Of a stretch of DNA of 33,076 nt, positions 1 to 8,296 are shown piece by piece. The DNA is taken from assembly GCA_001803565.1 (NCBI GenBank), contig MHDQ01000189.1, positions 1 to 33,076 on the forward strand, read 5' to 3'. How positions within the stretch are numbered: the stretch's first letter is position 1; every line of letters starts with the position of its first letter. The translations under genes and the position numbers were made by a program. The notes under the pieces were generated by a model. The model searched no databases. It was not told the origin of the DNA and saw only the letters and a list, made by a program, of their open reading frames with translations. Source of the stretch: Nitrospinae bacterium RIFCSPLOWO2_12_FULL_45_22. GTDB taxonomy: Bacteria > 2-12-FULL-45-22.

Positions 1-1310
1 AATTCATCGGCGTCGTCGAGCGATTCGTCCTTGAGCCACTTGAGGCTATCAATCTTGAACCCGCGCTCCTGCACCTCGCTCATGGGGAAGCAGCGCCAGC
101 GGTTTTCTTTGGAGTCATTTGGATCACGTCTGGCACGGCCGTTGGGATTGGAACCATAACATACTTCAAACTCCGCGAAATACTGCGGCGAAAGGGGGCG
201 ATCCTTTTTGGTGATCCGCGGGACATTGGTGCGGGCATCGTAGACCCAGACGTTCTCGGTGGGAAAGCCCTTGGTGAAAAAGATCACATTGGTCTTGGTG
301 CCCGGGCTGTAAGGGGTGAAGGTGCCGTTGGGGAGGCGGAGGACAGTGTGCAGGTCGCAATCTTCCGTGAGTATCTTAAACACCTCACCGGCCTGGTCGG
401 CAAAGAGGACATTATCGGGCACCACGATAGCCGCACGGCCCCCTAGCTTCAGAATACTCATCACGTGCTGGACAAAATTGAGCTGCTTATTGCTAGTGGC
501 GACGGTAAAATCATCGCGGGTGGGGGCCTGATTGGCCCCCTTGGTCCCGAAGGGAGGATTAGTCATCACACAGTCATAGCTACTTCCCCTTTTGGGTTCA
601 TAAATGGCGTCTCCTAAATGGATGTGGGCTTCGATGCCGTGGAGGTAGAGGTTCATCAAGGTCAGCCTCCTGGGCCGGGGGACAAGCTCGGTTCCAGAAT
701 AGGTAGCGGTTTGGATACGCTTGGATTCAGCACGTTCCAGGGCGCCTCTGGTTTTTTCCATCAGCCATTCATAGGAGCAGACTAAAAAACCGCCGGTTCC
801 GGCCGCTGGGTCATGGATAGTAAAATCTCCTGTCTTGCGGGGATCAGGCTGCATACATCGCACAAGGGATTGGATCAAGATACGGGGGGTGAAGTATTGC
901 CCGGCCCCTTTCTTTCCTTCCGAAGCCGATTTCTCCAGTAACCCCTCATAGGCAGCCGCTTTTACATCAATGTTGAGGTCGGTCCATTCAATCTCGTCAA
1001 TGAGATTGACCAGGCGTTTCAGGTTAACCGGGTTACTGAATCGCGACATGGCCCCTGCATAGATGTCCCCCAACATTCCTGGCTGGTTTCCCAGTCCCCG
1101 GAGGGTGGCCATGTAATGATCTGTCAGGTCACTGCCCGCCTTTTTCCTTAAAACAGACCAGGCATATTCTGGAGGTATTTCAACCCCTCGTTCTTCGATC
1201 ATCTTGAGAAACAGGAGATAGGTCAACTGCTCAATGTAATCGCCGTAGTCAATCCCATCATGCCGCAGGGTGTGGCAGAACCCCCAAAGTTTATTAACTA
1301 TATCGGTCAT
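1..1310 (-). CDS. hsdM: Type I restriction-modification DNA methyltransferase subunit HsdM (partial, 3' end outside window)
   Basis: I translated the minus strand from an ATG at 1310 preceded by a strong AAAGGAG site; 436 codons stay open to the window edge. The N-terminal helical region (MTDIVNKLWGFCHTLRHDGI) is typical of HsdM_N. The N6-adenine methyltransferase core follows: SAM-binding motif DPAAGTGGF near residues 165-173 and catalytic motif NPPF near residue 251. HsdM uses SAM to methylate adenine in the recognition sequence and works with HsdS for specificity and HsdR for cleavage. Its start lies 28 bp downstream of the higA-like stop, so it is probably co-transcribed with the toxin-antitoxin pair and hsdR. 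No hsdS lies between hsdM and hsdR; it would have to be left of position 1. The truncation is only the window edge. Confidence 0.93.
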   Translation of the reverse strand, partial: MTDIVNKLWGFCHTLRHDGIDYGDYIEQLTYLLFLKMIEERGVEIPPEYAWSVLRKKAGSDLTDHYMATLRGLGNQPGMLGDIYAGAMSRFSNPVNLKRLVNLIDEIEWTDLNIDVKAAAYEGLLEKSASEGKKGAGQYFTPRILIQSLVRCMQPDPRKTGDFTIHDPAAGTGGFLVCSYEWLMEKTRGALERAESKRIQTATYSGTELVPRPRRLTLMNLYLHGIEAHIHLGDAIYEPKRGSSYDCVMTNPPFGTKGANQAPTRDDFTVATSNKQLNFVQHVMSILKLGGRAAIVVPDNVLFADQAGEVFKILTEDCDLHTVLRLPNGTFTPYSPGTKTNVIFFTKGFPTENVWVYDARTNVPRITKKDRPLSPQYFAEFEVCYGSNPNGRARRDPNDSKENRWRCFPMSEVQERGFKIDSLKWLKDESLDDADE

Positions 1311-1338
1311 GGATCTCCTTTCATCCTGCGCAATGAAG

Positions 1339-1713
1339 TTATTTTCTTTTTGGTTTGGGCAGGTCTTTTCTTTTGACCCTGTAAATGGGTCTACCTTCAG
1401 CCACAACGGCCTGTTTCCGATGTTCTTTGTGTTGAATTTTTACATGAACGGTTGCCCCAAGAACTTCAGCAACCCGGCGTAACATGTTTAAGGAATGGCC
1501 TTCATAAGAGGGTGACTCAAGACGGCTGATTTGTTGCTGAGATGTCCCCACCCGTTTCGCTAGCTCTTTCTGAGATAACCCAGACTCTTTGCGCAGAGAA
1601 GCCAATTGGACGGCCACATCCCAGGCTTCGCCAGCATTTTTGAATCGCTCCGCAAAATCCGCATCTTTCAATTGTTCTTCAAGGTATAGATCAAAATTTG
1701 TTTGTCTTCTCAT
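1339..1713 (-). CDS. higA: HigA-type XRE antitoxin
   Basis: This is a 124-residue protein with an XRE-family helix-turn-helix: residues about 36-92 contain GLSQKELAKRVGTSQQQISRLE, the canonical turn and recognition helix. The C-terminus is very basic (VKRKDLPKPKRK). I chose the ATG at 1713 because it overlaps the upstream toxin stop as ATGA, a coupled 4-bp overlap; an in-frame ATG at 1734 would lie inside the toxin gene. In HigBA modules the toxin gene comes first and the antitoxin binds the toxin and represses its own promoter, which matches the order here. Target DNA and toxin binding are inferred from family knowledge. A standalone XRE regulator is possible, but the coupling to a HigB-like ORF makes that unlikely. 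Confidence 0.85.
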   Translation of the reverse strand: MRRQTNFDLYLEEQLKDADFAERFKNAGEAWDVAVQLASLRKESGLSQKELAKRVGTSQQQISRLESPSYEGHSLNMLRRVAEVLGATVHVKIQHKEHRKQAVVAEGRPIYRVKRKDLPKPKRK

Positions 1714-2063
1714 AATGGATTCCTCGACACCCAATCCTCTTTTCTTTCCAAAGCAACGCTACGATCTCGCTTAGAAATCTCTTTTGCCTTATTTCGGATT
1801 CCGTGCACCGCAATAATTCTTTGCCCTTTAGCAAAAAAGTAGAGCACTCTTGTATTGAGCTTGCCCACATGTCGGAGCTCGAAAAGATCATCCCGGATAG
1901 GTTTTGATAGAGGTAGCCTATGATACTGCCTGTTTCGCAACTTAGCGAGCCCCGCCATAACCGCTGCAAAATCGTCTGGATTATCTTCTTTGAGGGCGTC
2001 CAGAAATTCGCGTACCGGGCATCGCCCTGAACAGGTTTCATAAAATTCTATAATAAATTCCAT
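1710..2063 (-). CDS. higB: HigB/Gp49-like RelE-superfamily toxin (putative mRNA interferase)
   Basis: This 117-residue protein matches the phage-derived Gp49-like/HigB family in length and pattern. It starts MEFIIEFYETCSGRCPVREFL and has the conserved central block DDLFELRHVGKLNTRVLYFF, followed by an IIAVHGIRNKAKEISKRD segment. Members fold like RelE and usually cleave mRNA on the ribosome. The gene is first in the pair, overlaps the antitoxin by 4 bp, and has its own apparent promoter and operator in the 130-bp gap downstream of hsdR. The ORF is intact with no frameshift. Toxicity is inferred from the family and the partner gene. Confidence 0.83.
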   Translation of the reverse strand: MEFIIEFYETCSGRCPVREFLDALKEDNPDDFAAVMAGLAKLRNRQYHRLPLSKPIRDDLFELRHVGKLNTRVLYFFAKGQRIIAVHGIRNKAKEISKRDRSVALERKEDWVSRNPL

Positions 2064-2192
2064 GAATAATCAACATCAAATATGATGTATTATAGCAAGC
2101 AGTTAAATGAAATTGCTTCACTTCGCTCGCAATGGCAGTTTATGGAATCTCAACTTATTTAGAATACCCACAATAATTCCCTATCTCTCTTT
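2064..2192 (-). promoter_or_regulatory. Putative higBA promoter and operator
   Basis: On the minus strand a perfect TATAAT (plus-strand 2089-2094) lies just upstream of a short palindrome CATCA-aata-TGATG (2074-2087), which ends 10 bp before the toxin ATG. A -10 box next to a palindrome fits autorepression by the XRE antitoxin. The -35 region is weak. Positions about 2110-2137 also hold a fragment (cacttcgctcgcaatggcag) resembling a dispersed repeat common in environmental genomes; that resemblance is from memory and unchecked. Confidence 0.45.
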
Positions 2193-4880
2193 TCAGGCCG
2201 CAATGGCCTGGTTGATTTCGTGAATGATAGTTTCCAATTTGCCATCAAAGACCCTGTTTAGTTTCCCCCACGATGCCCCTTCCCGGGTAAAAATGGGCAG
2301 AGAATCGAAATCCTCCTTTTCCAGCAATAGGTTTTCGATAAGGTGCCTTCTGATCAGGACCAGCCAATTCTCCTGGTCTTCTGTAAAAGAGCGACCGGAT
2401 TTGATCTTCATCAGGGCTTTATCAACCCTTCGTTCTGCGGTGAGCAATTCTCCACCCTTGGCTGCATGGCGGATCATGGAAATGATATCTGCCAGTTCCT
2501 TGTTATAGGCCCGCCGGAGATTTTTTTCAGTAAATTTATCCACTAGAGAGTCCGGTTGTGTACTCAGCGTATCCCGCAAGGCCTTCAACTGCCTGGTATT
2601 AAACTCTTGGGGCCGATTCAGGAGTATTTCCAGGGCCTCAATATGCCGGGGATTTTCCCTTACGAATTTTTCAAATTCCTGCAAGTAGTCCTGAGGCCTG
2701 AGCTCCCTGCCATCCTTGGCCCGAAAAATAATTCTTGAGTTGACATAATCTTCAGCCGTATCAGTCCTGATAAACTTTCTTTCAGGGCGCGGGTAATTTT
2801 CACACAGATCGAGAAAGTCTTCACTCTGCATAGTCTTGATGGTCTGCTCCCACTCTTGCTCAAGCCTATGGTGCAAGGTTTGGGCAAATTCGGCTATATC
2901 GCTATCCAGTATATAATCGAATTGGAGCCTCCCTGCCTGAGTGACATTTTTGGATATCCGGTGGAGCCTCTTGGATAGGACCCGAATATTATATTCCCGA
3001 TCCTCGTTATCGGCGATGGCCTGGATGATTTCCCTAATAGATCTGGTTGACTTTACCGGGGCTTCAGCCGTAATACCGGTTGTCTTTCTGAAGTATTCCA
3101 GGAGGGTGCCGTTGAAGCAATCAAAGACCGTAAAATGGGTTTTGTGGATTTCGTCACAGCGCCGGGTGCCCCGTCCCATCATCTGTTCAAATAGGATTCT
3201 TGATTTCACAGGGCGCAAGAACACAATATTCTCTATTCTGGGCACATCTACACCCGTAGAGAGCATATCCACAGTAAGGACAATACCAGGATTTTGACGG
3301 TTTCTGAACTCACGGATCTTCTGCAAAGGTCTGTCCACTGACGGGCTGCCGGTTATTTTCTGGACAAAATCATCCCCTCGTGCGAATTCATCCCTCAAGA
3401 TTTCAATTAACTGATCGCAGTGGGATATATGGGGAAGATCGTTCTGGGCAAAGATCAAGGTCTTTGGAAAATGGCCCAGTTGTTCTTCCTGTTCTAAGAA
3501 GTACTTCTTGATTTCCTGGATAATCTTTCTGTTTCTGTCCGGCGCGGTCCAGTCAATCTCCGTGGTCGGGGCCGGGAGTTCCCTTTCATCTTCCAGGAAC
3601 TCAAAGACAAGCTGGCCGGTGTGGGTATTTACCAGACCGACCTCTTCCCCCTCTTTGAGAAAAACCCCTCGAAGAGTAATATCCGACTGAATGGCGATGG
3701 CATCATAGTCTACCAGATAGCCTTCCCGAACAGCCCGTTCATAATCATAGCGGTAGACAATTTGCTTGAAAAAGGCAGTGGTGTGGGCCGCAGGTGTGGC
3801 TGTCAGGCCGATTTTTATACTGTCAAAATGCATCAGAACCTCGCGCCATTTGCTTTCTTCCTGGGCAGTATATCCCCGGTGACACTCATCGGCAATGATG
3901 ACATCGAAGGCATGAATGGGGATATCCAGTTTTGAGGCATCAGAATCATCATCCTGATCTCCTGATGAGGGATAAAACATGCCCTCATAGCCAAACAGAT
4001 TAATCCGCATGCGCTGGATGGTCGAGATATAGACAAAACTATCCCTGCTGCTAGGATTGGTCAGGTACTCGGTTGGGAGAAGTTTAGGATCAAATTTCAT
4101 ATCTTCATCGAGGTCCTCTCTCCGGAACCTTTGGCTGTAAACTTCATAACATTGATCAAACTTCAGGCCCGGTTCGGCCTCAAAACTGGCCATTGCGGTA
4201 ACAGCCTGGGCGGCCAGGGCCCGTCGGTCTACCAAGAACAAGATGCGTCTGGCGTAGCCGGACTTCATCAGACGATAGATCAAATTGACCATGGTGAAGG
4301 TCTTGCCTGTTCCTGTAGCCATGGCTACCAGCATATGCCGCCTGCGATCCATGACGGCTTGTTCTATTGCTCTTATGGCTTCAATTTGAAAAGGCCACAA
4401 GTACTTATTTCCTATCTCATTTTCTCTGAGCCACTTCCGGGACGCTGCATCATTTTTATTCAACATTTCCATTAATGCCTGGGGGGTGTGAAATGCGGCA
4501 ACTTCTCTGGAAAGGTTGAGGGGGTCCCTTAGGTCTTGAAACCAGATTATTCTTCCATTGGTTGAATAGACAAAAGGAAGATGGTATTCGCCAAATGAGT
4601 AGGCGCCCCCCGGAAAACCCCGGGCGTATCGTTTTGCCTGCTGAAGAACATTTTGCGGGCCGATCTGTATTTTCTTACCCTCAACACAGGCCAATGCTAT
4701 CCCTTTATAAAACAGCACATAATCAGCCGGGCCTGTGGCTGTGGGGTATTCTTCAACCGAGCAGTGGTCATACGGGATGCCTGGTTGAAAGGGGATAATG
4801 GGACCCCACCTGGCCTGTTTAAGGGCCTTGTCTATAAACGCCTGCCTGGTTTTTGCCTCATTGATGTAAGTATCGTCCAT
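2193..4880 (-). CDS. hsdR: Type I restriction enzyme HsdR subunit (EcoEI-like)
   Basis: This 895-residue protein has the HsdR order. An N-terminal nuclease domain carries a PD-(D/E)xK-like pattern (D53, then E67-G-K69 in ACVEGKK). A superfamily 2 translocase follows with Walker A ATGTGKT at 188-194, DEAD-like box DECH at 331-334, TATPA at 360-364, and a motif VI block QMMGRGTRR. A C-terminal region of about 250 residues resembles the EcoEI R C-terminal domain. HsdR pumps unmethylated DNA by ATP hydrolysis and cuts it in complex with HsdM and HsdS. The protein looks intact. It lies upstream of the toxin-antitoxin pair and hsdM on the same strand, and 23 bp downstream of the RadC-like gene. Confidence 0.93.
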   Translation of the reverse strand: MDDTYINEAKTRQAFIDKALKQARWGPIIPFQPGIPYDHCSVEEYPTATGPADYVLFYKGIALACVEGKKIQIGPQNVLQQAKRYARGFPGGAYSFGEYHLPFVYSTNGRIIWFQDLRDPLNLSREVAAFHTPQALMEMLNKNDAASRKWLRENEIGNKYLWPFQIEAIRAIEQAVMDRRRHMLVAMATGTGKTFTMVNLIYRLMKSGYARRILFLVDRRALAAQAVTAMASFEAEPGLKFDQCYEVYSQRFRREDLDEDMKFDPKLLPTEYLTNPSSRDSFVYISTIQRMRINLFGYEGMFYPSSGDQDDDSDASKLDIPIHAFDVIIADECHRGYTAQEESKWREVLMHFDSIKIGLTATPAAHTTAFFKQIVYRYDYERAVREGYLVDYDAIAIQSDITLRGVFLKEGEEVGLVNTHTGQLVFEFLEDERELPAPTTEIDWTAPDRNRKIIQEIKKYFLEQEEQLGHFPKTLIFAQNDLPHISHCDQLIEILRDEFARGDDFVQKITGSPSVDRPLQKIREFRNRQNPGIVLTVDMLSTGVDVPRIENIVFLRPVKSRILFEQMMGRGTRRCDEIHKTHFTVFDCFNGTLLEYFRKTTGITAEAPVKSTRSIREIIQAIADNEDREYNIRVLSKRLHRISKNVTQAGRLQFDYILDSDIAEFAQTLHHRLEQEWEQTIKTMQSEDFLDLCENYPRPERKFIRTDTAEDYVNSRIIFRAKDGRELRPQDYLQEFEKFVRENPRHIEALEILLNRPQEFNTRQLKALRDTLSTQPDSLVDKFTEKNLRRAYNKELADIISMIRHAAKGGELLTAERRVDKALMKIKSGRSFTEDQENWLVLIRRHLIENLLLEKEDFDSLPIFTREGASWGKLNRVFDGKLETIIHEINQAIAA

Positions 4881-4903
4881 GACTAATGACCCGTATTGAG
4901 GGA

Positions 4904-5878
4904 TTACAATATCTTTTCCTCAACCATGCTCAATGCCTTGTCTTTGGATAAGATAATGTGGTCAAGAATTCGAAGGCCGAGCGTTTCGGCAGCCTTTTTA
5001 ATTTCTTTGGTTATTATTTTATCATCCTGGCTGGGCGTAGGGTCTCCACTGGTATGATTGTGCACTAGAATAAGTGCCGAGGCCGATTCTCGAATAGCCG
5101 GCTTTAAGACTTCACGAGGATGGGCCAGACTTTCATTTAAAAGTCCGACAGTAATCTGTTCTGGCTTTATGACATTGTGCTTTTCATCCAGCAGGACCAC
5201 ATGAAATTCCTCTTGCTTGGCTTCTCGTGCCAATCTCATAAAATGTTCTTGGCAGTAGCTAAGGGCATCAGCGGTGTTACGGATTTTATGCCTTAGCGCT
5301 GATTTAGCCTCCCGCTGATTTACCAATCTCTTACCCAATTCAAGGGCAGCCATGATTTGACAATAGGCCGTCTCTCCTATAGGCCGGCTGATCTGTTTAA
5401 GTTCCCCTCTTGCTTGTAGGGACAGCTTTTCCAGGTCGTTTCCAAAAAATGCCGCCAGTTTTTCACCGGCCTGCAGGGCAGATTCACCCTGAAGGCCAGA
5501 ACGGATCAGAATAGCTAAGAGCTCTGAAATCTTAAGCCCTGATGGGCCTAATCGGAGTAAGCGTTCTCTGGGGCGATCCATAGAAGGGGAACGCTTAACC
5601 GTGGCAGTGAAAACCCGTTGATCTATCCACCGTCCTGCTTTGAACCCGTCTCTTTTTGCTGACCAGGAATATTGGGGTTTCGTCTTTAGCCCTACGCTGG
5701 TTAAATAACCATCTTGCACCAATTCGCCGATTACCCGGCCTATAAAAACGGCCTTTTCAGCCTTCAAGGCTTCACAAATATCAGCCTTATAAAAGCAATC
5801 CTTCGCCAATAGAACGCTAATCACTGCTTGATATCTGGTAAAACGTTCTGCATCCGTTTGGGTCTTCAATTTTGGCAT
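4904..5878 (-). CDS. radC: RadC-family JAMM protein with an extra N-terminal domain
   Basis: This is a 324-residue protein. Residues about 98-324 match the RadC/UPF0758 family: an HhH-like N-part (RERLLRLGPSGLKISELLAILIRSG) and a C-terminal JAMM domain. The metal-site pattern H273-x-H275-x7-S283-x2-D286 lies in HNHTSGDPTPSQDD. RadC proteins are commonly about 220-230 aa, so the first ~97 residues are additional. That region (QAVISVLLAKDCFYKADICEALKAEKAVFIGRVIGELVQDGYLTS, given here only as its main block, about 18-61) has the look of a winged-helix domain. RadC's cellular role is unsettled; family members occur near mobile and defence genes. It is 15 bp downstream of the SAM hydrolase gene and 23 bp upstream of hsdR, so it may share their transcript. 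Confidence 0.8.
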   Translation of the reverse strand: MPKLKTQTDAERFTRYQAVISVLLAKDCFYKADICEALKAEKAVFIGRVIGELVQDGYLTSVGLKTKPQYSWSAKRDGFKAGRWIDQRVFTATVKRSPSMDRPRERLLRLGPSGLKISELLAILIRSGLQGESALQAGEKLAAFFGNDLEKLSLQARGELKQISRPIGETAYCQIMAALELGKRLVNQREAKSALRHKIRNTADALSYCQEHFMRLAREAKQEEFHVVLLDEKHNVIKPEQITVGLLNESLAHPREVLKPAIRESASALILVHNHTSGDPTPSQDDKIITKEIKKAAETLGLRILDHIILSKDKALSMVEEKIL

Positions 5879-5893
5879 TTTTGGGGGTTGCTT

Positions 5894-6769
5894 TCAGAGA
5901 AATATTATATTGATTGCGGTGCCGGTGCCTAACCCTAATTGTTGGTGGGCATTACCTTGATTGATATAGACCTCCAGGTAACCCCAACTATTAAATATCG
6001 CCCCTGCCTCTTTCTCCCTGGCCTCGCCGTAATAACGATTAATCCCTTTTATAACCTTTGGGCCGAGAGAGATTTGACAGCCTCTCCCTTTATTCTTATC
6101 CTGCAATGACTGAAAAAGGGGATGGTCTATATTGGACATGAGATTACCGAAGCTATCTATATATATTATCTTTCCTCTAAGATGGGTATCGCTTAGGATT
6201 TGGGCCTCTGGTAAGAGTAGGGAGTTATAGTCGTAGATGATGGGGCCAAAACATTCTGGCTTTTCCCCCCGCGCAAGCCATGCGGCTACCGGGGCAAAGA
6301 TATCCCGGCCATGAAAGGTACTGCTAACTCGCTTTTTTGCTGGGTCAGGAGACCCGGCGCTATCCCCGGGAGACCCGGCACTATCCTCCAGGGTCAGGAA
6401 AAATTCTCTTGCTGTTATCTCCCTTACGGCCTTTAGTTCTTTGTCCTGATAGACTAAAGATAAGACACCATTGTCCGGGGCAACAAAACAGTATTTTGCG
6501 GTCTCAGCCAAGATGGGCCGTCTGGGACCGCCTACCCCGGGATCAATTACCGCCAGATGGACAGTGCCTACAGGGAAAAAATGATGGGAGGCCTTGAGGG
6601 TCAAGGCTGCTTCTAAGATATGGTATGGTTCGATCTGGTGGGTTATATCTATCAGTATTGCATCGGGGCAAATGCTTAAGATAACCCCTTTCATAGTACC
6701 AACAAAGGGGTCTTTAGTGCCAAAGTCGGTCGTAAGAGTAATTATCTTTTTTACTGACCCGGTATCCAT
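5894..6769 (-). CDS. SAM hydroxide adenosyltransferase (DUF62 family)
   Basis: This 291-residue protein has the DUF62/fluorinase-fold features: the N-terminal block ITLTTDFGTKDPFVGTMKG, then AVIDPGVGGPRRPI and APDNGVL. Family enzymes split S-adenosylmethionine to adenosine and methionine using water. The C-terminal domain (IIYIDSFGNLMSNID, later GAIFNSWGYLEV) is also present. Residues about 128-141 hold an in-frame duplicated heptapeptide (DSAGSPG) encoded by two 18-nt DNA copies spaced 21 bp apart (6348-6365 and 6369-6386, one mismatch). This lies in a loop before the FHGRDIFAPVAAWLA block and may derive from a dispersed repeat. The gene lies between mtaB and radC on the same strand. The physiological role of this activity is unclear. 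Confidence 0.85.
   Translation of the reverse strand: MDTGSVKKIITLTTDFGTKDPFVGTMKGVILSICPDAILIDITHQIEPYHILEAALTLKASHHFFPVGTVHLAVIDPGVGGPRRPILAETAKYCFVAPDNGVLSLVYQDKELKAVREITAREFFLTLEDSAGSPGDSAGSPDPAKKRVSSTFHGRDIFAPVAAWLARGEKPECFGPIIYDYNSLLLPEAQILSDTHLRGKIIYIDSFGNLMSNIDHPLFQSLQDKNKGRGCQISLGPKVIKGINRYYGEAREKEAGAIFNSWGYLEVYINQGNAHQQLGLGTGTAINIIFL
6348..6386. repeat. In-frame tandem 18-nt duplication within the SAM hydrolase gene
   Basis: GGAGACCCGGCGCTATCC at 6348-6365 is followed after 3 nt by a copy at 6369-6386 with one change (G to A). The 21-bp spacing keeps the reading frame and gives a repeated AGSPGDS peptide. Outer copies of gggtcagg flank it (about 6342-6349 and 6391-6398). Confidence 0.85.
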
Positions 6770-6770
6770 T

Positions 6771-6842
6771 AGCTATATTAGCTATAAACCTTCTCTGCCC
6801 TAATGGCTAAGCAGAGCAAGCTCTGCCACTACAGCTATATTA
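6771..6842. repeat. Half copy of twin-hairpin palindromic element with 10-bp flanking direct repeat
   Basis: Positions 6812-6827 form a hairpin GCAGAG-CAAG-CTCTGC after a leading a/g, followed by cactaca. The stretch 6810-6834 is identical over 25 nt to 10711-10735, the right half of another copy. The left arm is absent. AGCTATATTA occurs on both sides (6771-6780 and 6833-6842), as expected for a target-site duplication. The right copy includes the mtaB stop codon at 6840-6842. Confidence 0.7.
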
Positions 6843-8177
6843 TGGTGCCCATTCTCCATAGACCTTGTCCGCCGTAATAGCAGTGATTTGGACTGGGCAA
6901 TAATTATTCATTGCAGCACCCAAAGGGTACCCGGCTCTATCACTACACTGTTTATCGGGGAGCAATACCTTAATATAGTTGTCTGTTATGCCTTTAAGGA
7001 GTCCGGTCTCTTTGTCCCGGGTGTTTTCTACCAATACTTCTACAGTCTTACCCAGGAAACCTTTTTTGAAGGCCAGGTTTTTTTGTCTCCCCAGTTGCCG
7101 GAGTTCCAGGCTCCGCTCCCTTTTTATCTCCGCAGGTACTTGCTGCGGGAAGGAGGCAGCAGGTGTCCCCTTTCTTTTCGAATAGCTGAAGACATGCAGA
7201 TAGGTTATTGGCAGCTCCTGGATGAACTGATAGGCATTCCTGAAATGCTGCTCTTCTTCTCCGGGAAACCCTACGATGACATCCGCACCAATAGCCAGGT
7301 CCGGCATCAGGGATTTTAATCTGGTAACTAGATCATAATAATAAGAAGGGTCATAGTCCCTATTCATTCGCCGCAGAATATCAGGGTCACCGCTCTGCAG
7401 AGGGATATGGAGATGGTGACATACCTTGGGGTTATCCGCTATCTCTTCGATCAGTTCCGGGGTGAATTCCCTCGGTTCGACAGAGCTAAGGCGTACCTTT
7501 CTGAGGTCTGAGATATCCCTCAACCTTTTCAGGAGCCCGGCCAGGCTAATTTCACGGCCAAGGTCCAGCCCATACGTACCTAAATGTATACCGGTCAAGA
7601 CAACCTCTTTATGGCCCGCTGCGACCAGTTGCGAAATCTGACTGATAATTATCTCTGGGTTCTCGCTCCGGTTAATACCCCTGGCCCCTCTCACGGCACA
7701 ATATGAGCATGAGGCATTACATCCATCCTGGATCTTGACAAAGGCCCGGGTATAACCTGGGAAGGCTTTTAGGGAATAAGTAGTGAAAGAAGTCTTAGAA
7801 GCTAGATCACTGGTCAATATGGCGGGTGAGGACAATTTTTTGGGTTCAATAAAATATTTACTGAAGAAAAATTTTTCATCATTGCCCAGGATCAGGTCAA
7901 CCCCTTTAATCCGGGCGATTTCTTGCGGGTTAAGTTGAGCATAGCAACCAGTAACAACAACAAAAGAAGCAGGATTTGTCCGGAGGGCTTTTCTGATAGC
8001 CTGGCGGGAGCGATAGTCACTCTTACCCGTCACGGTGCAGGTATTAACCACATAGATATCGGCCGGGCTGGGGAAGGGGACTATTTGATAGCCTCTCTCT
8101 TCAAAAAAACCTCTTATCCCCATGGTCTCAAATTGATTCAATTTACAACCTATAGTGCTAAAGGCTACTCTGAGCAT
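6840..8177 (-). CDS. mtaB: tRNA N6-threonylcarbamoyladenosine methylthiotransferase MtaB
   Basis: This 445-residue radical-SAM methylthiotransferase contains the N-terminal UPF0004 domain with three cluster cysteines (C11 in TIGCKLNQFE, C47 in VNTCTVT, C78 in TGCYAQ). The radical-SAM CxxxCxxC is C153-C157-C160 (GCNASCSYC). A C-terminal TRAM domain follows. The CKLNQFE signature is that of MtaB rather than MiaB or RimO. The enzyme converts t6A37 to ms2t6A37 in tRNAs decoding ANN codons. The TRAM region has an extra stretch (about residues 409-425, DKQCSDRAGYPLGAAMN) whose DNA (6927-6950) resembles repeat sequence at 17043-17064, so the insert may be repeat-derived. The ATG at 8177 gives the expected N-terminus, but no clear ribosome binding site precedes it. 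Confidence 0.92.
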   Translation of the reverse strand: MLRVAFSTIGCKLNQFETMGIRGFFEERGYQIVPFPSPADIYVVNTCTVTGKSDYRSRQAIRKALRTNPASFVVVTGCYAQLNPQEIARIKGVDLILGNDEKFFFSKYFIEPKKLSSPAILTSDLASKTSFTTYSLKAFPGYTRAFVKIQDGCNASCSYCAVRGARGINRSENPEIIISQISQLVAAGHKEVVLTGIHLGTYGLDLGREISLAGLLKRLRDISDLRKVRLSSVEPREFTPELIEEIADNPKVCHHLHIPLQSGDPDILRRMNRDYDPSYYYDLVTRLKSLMPDLAIGADVIVGFPGEEEQHFRNAYQFIQELPITYLHVFSYSKRKGTPAASFPQQVPAEIKRERSLELRQLGRQKNLAFKKGFLGKTVEVLVENTRDKETGLLKGITDNYIKVLLPDKQCSDRAGYPLGAAMNNYCPVQITAITADKVYGEWAP

Positions 8178-8296
8178 ACGATTAAATATAACAGAGAAGA
8201 GGGAAAGAGAGCAAGGGAGAGTTACCTTTTTTGCTTCCGCTTAGGAAATTGACAGCCAATGTCAATATTTTGACAAATGGGAACCCGCTACATTTT

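Noticed and set aside
1691-2041. Alternative minus-strand frame overlapping higB
   Set aside because: The overlapping frame at 1710-2063 has recognisable HigB motifs and ATGA coupling to higA; this one has neither.
8248-8278. TTGACA-containing sequence as a standard promoter for mtaB or the TPR gene
   Set aside because: No acceptable -10 box lies at 16-18 bp on either strand, so I only note it as operator-like.
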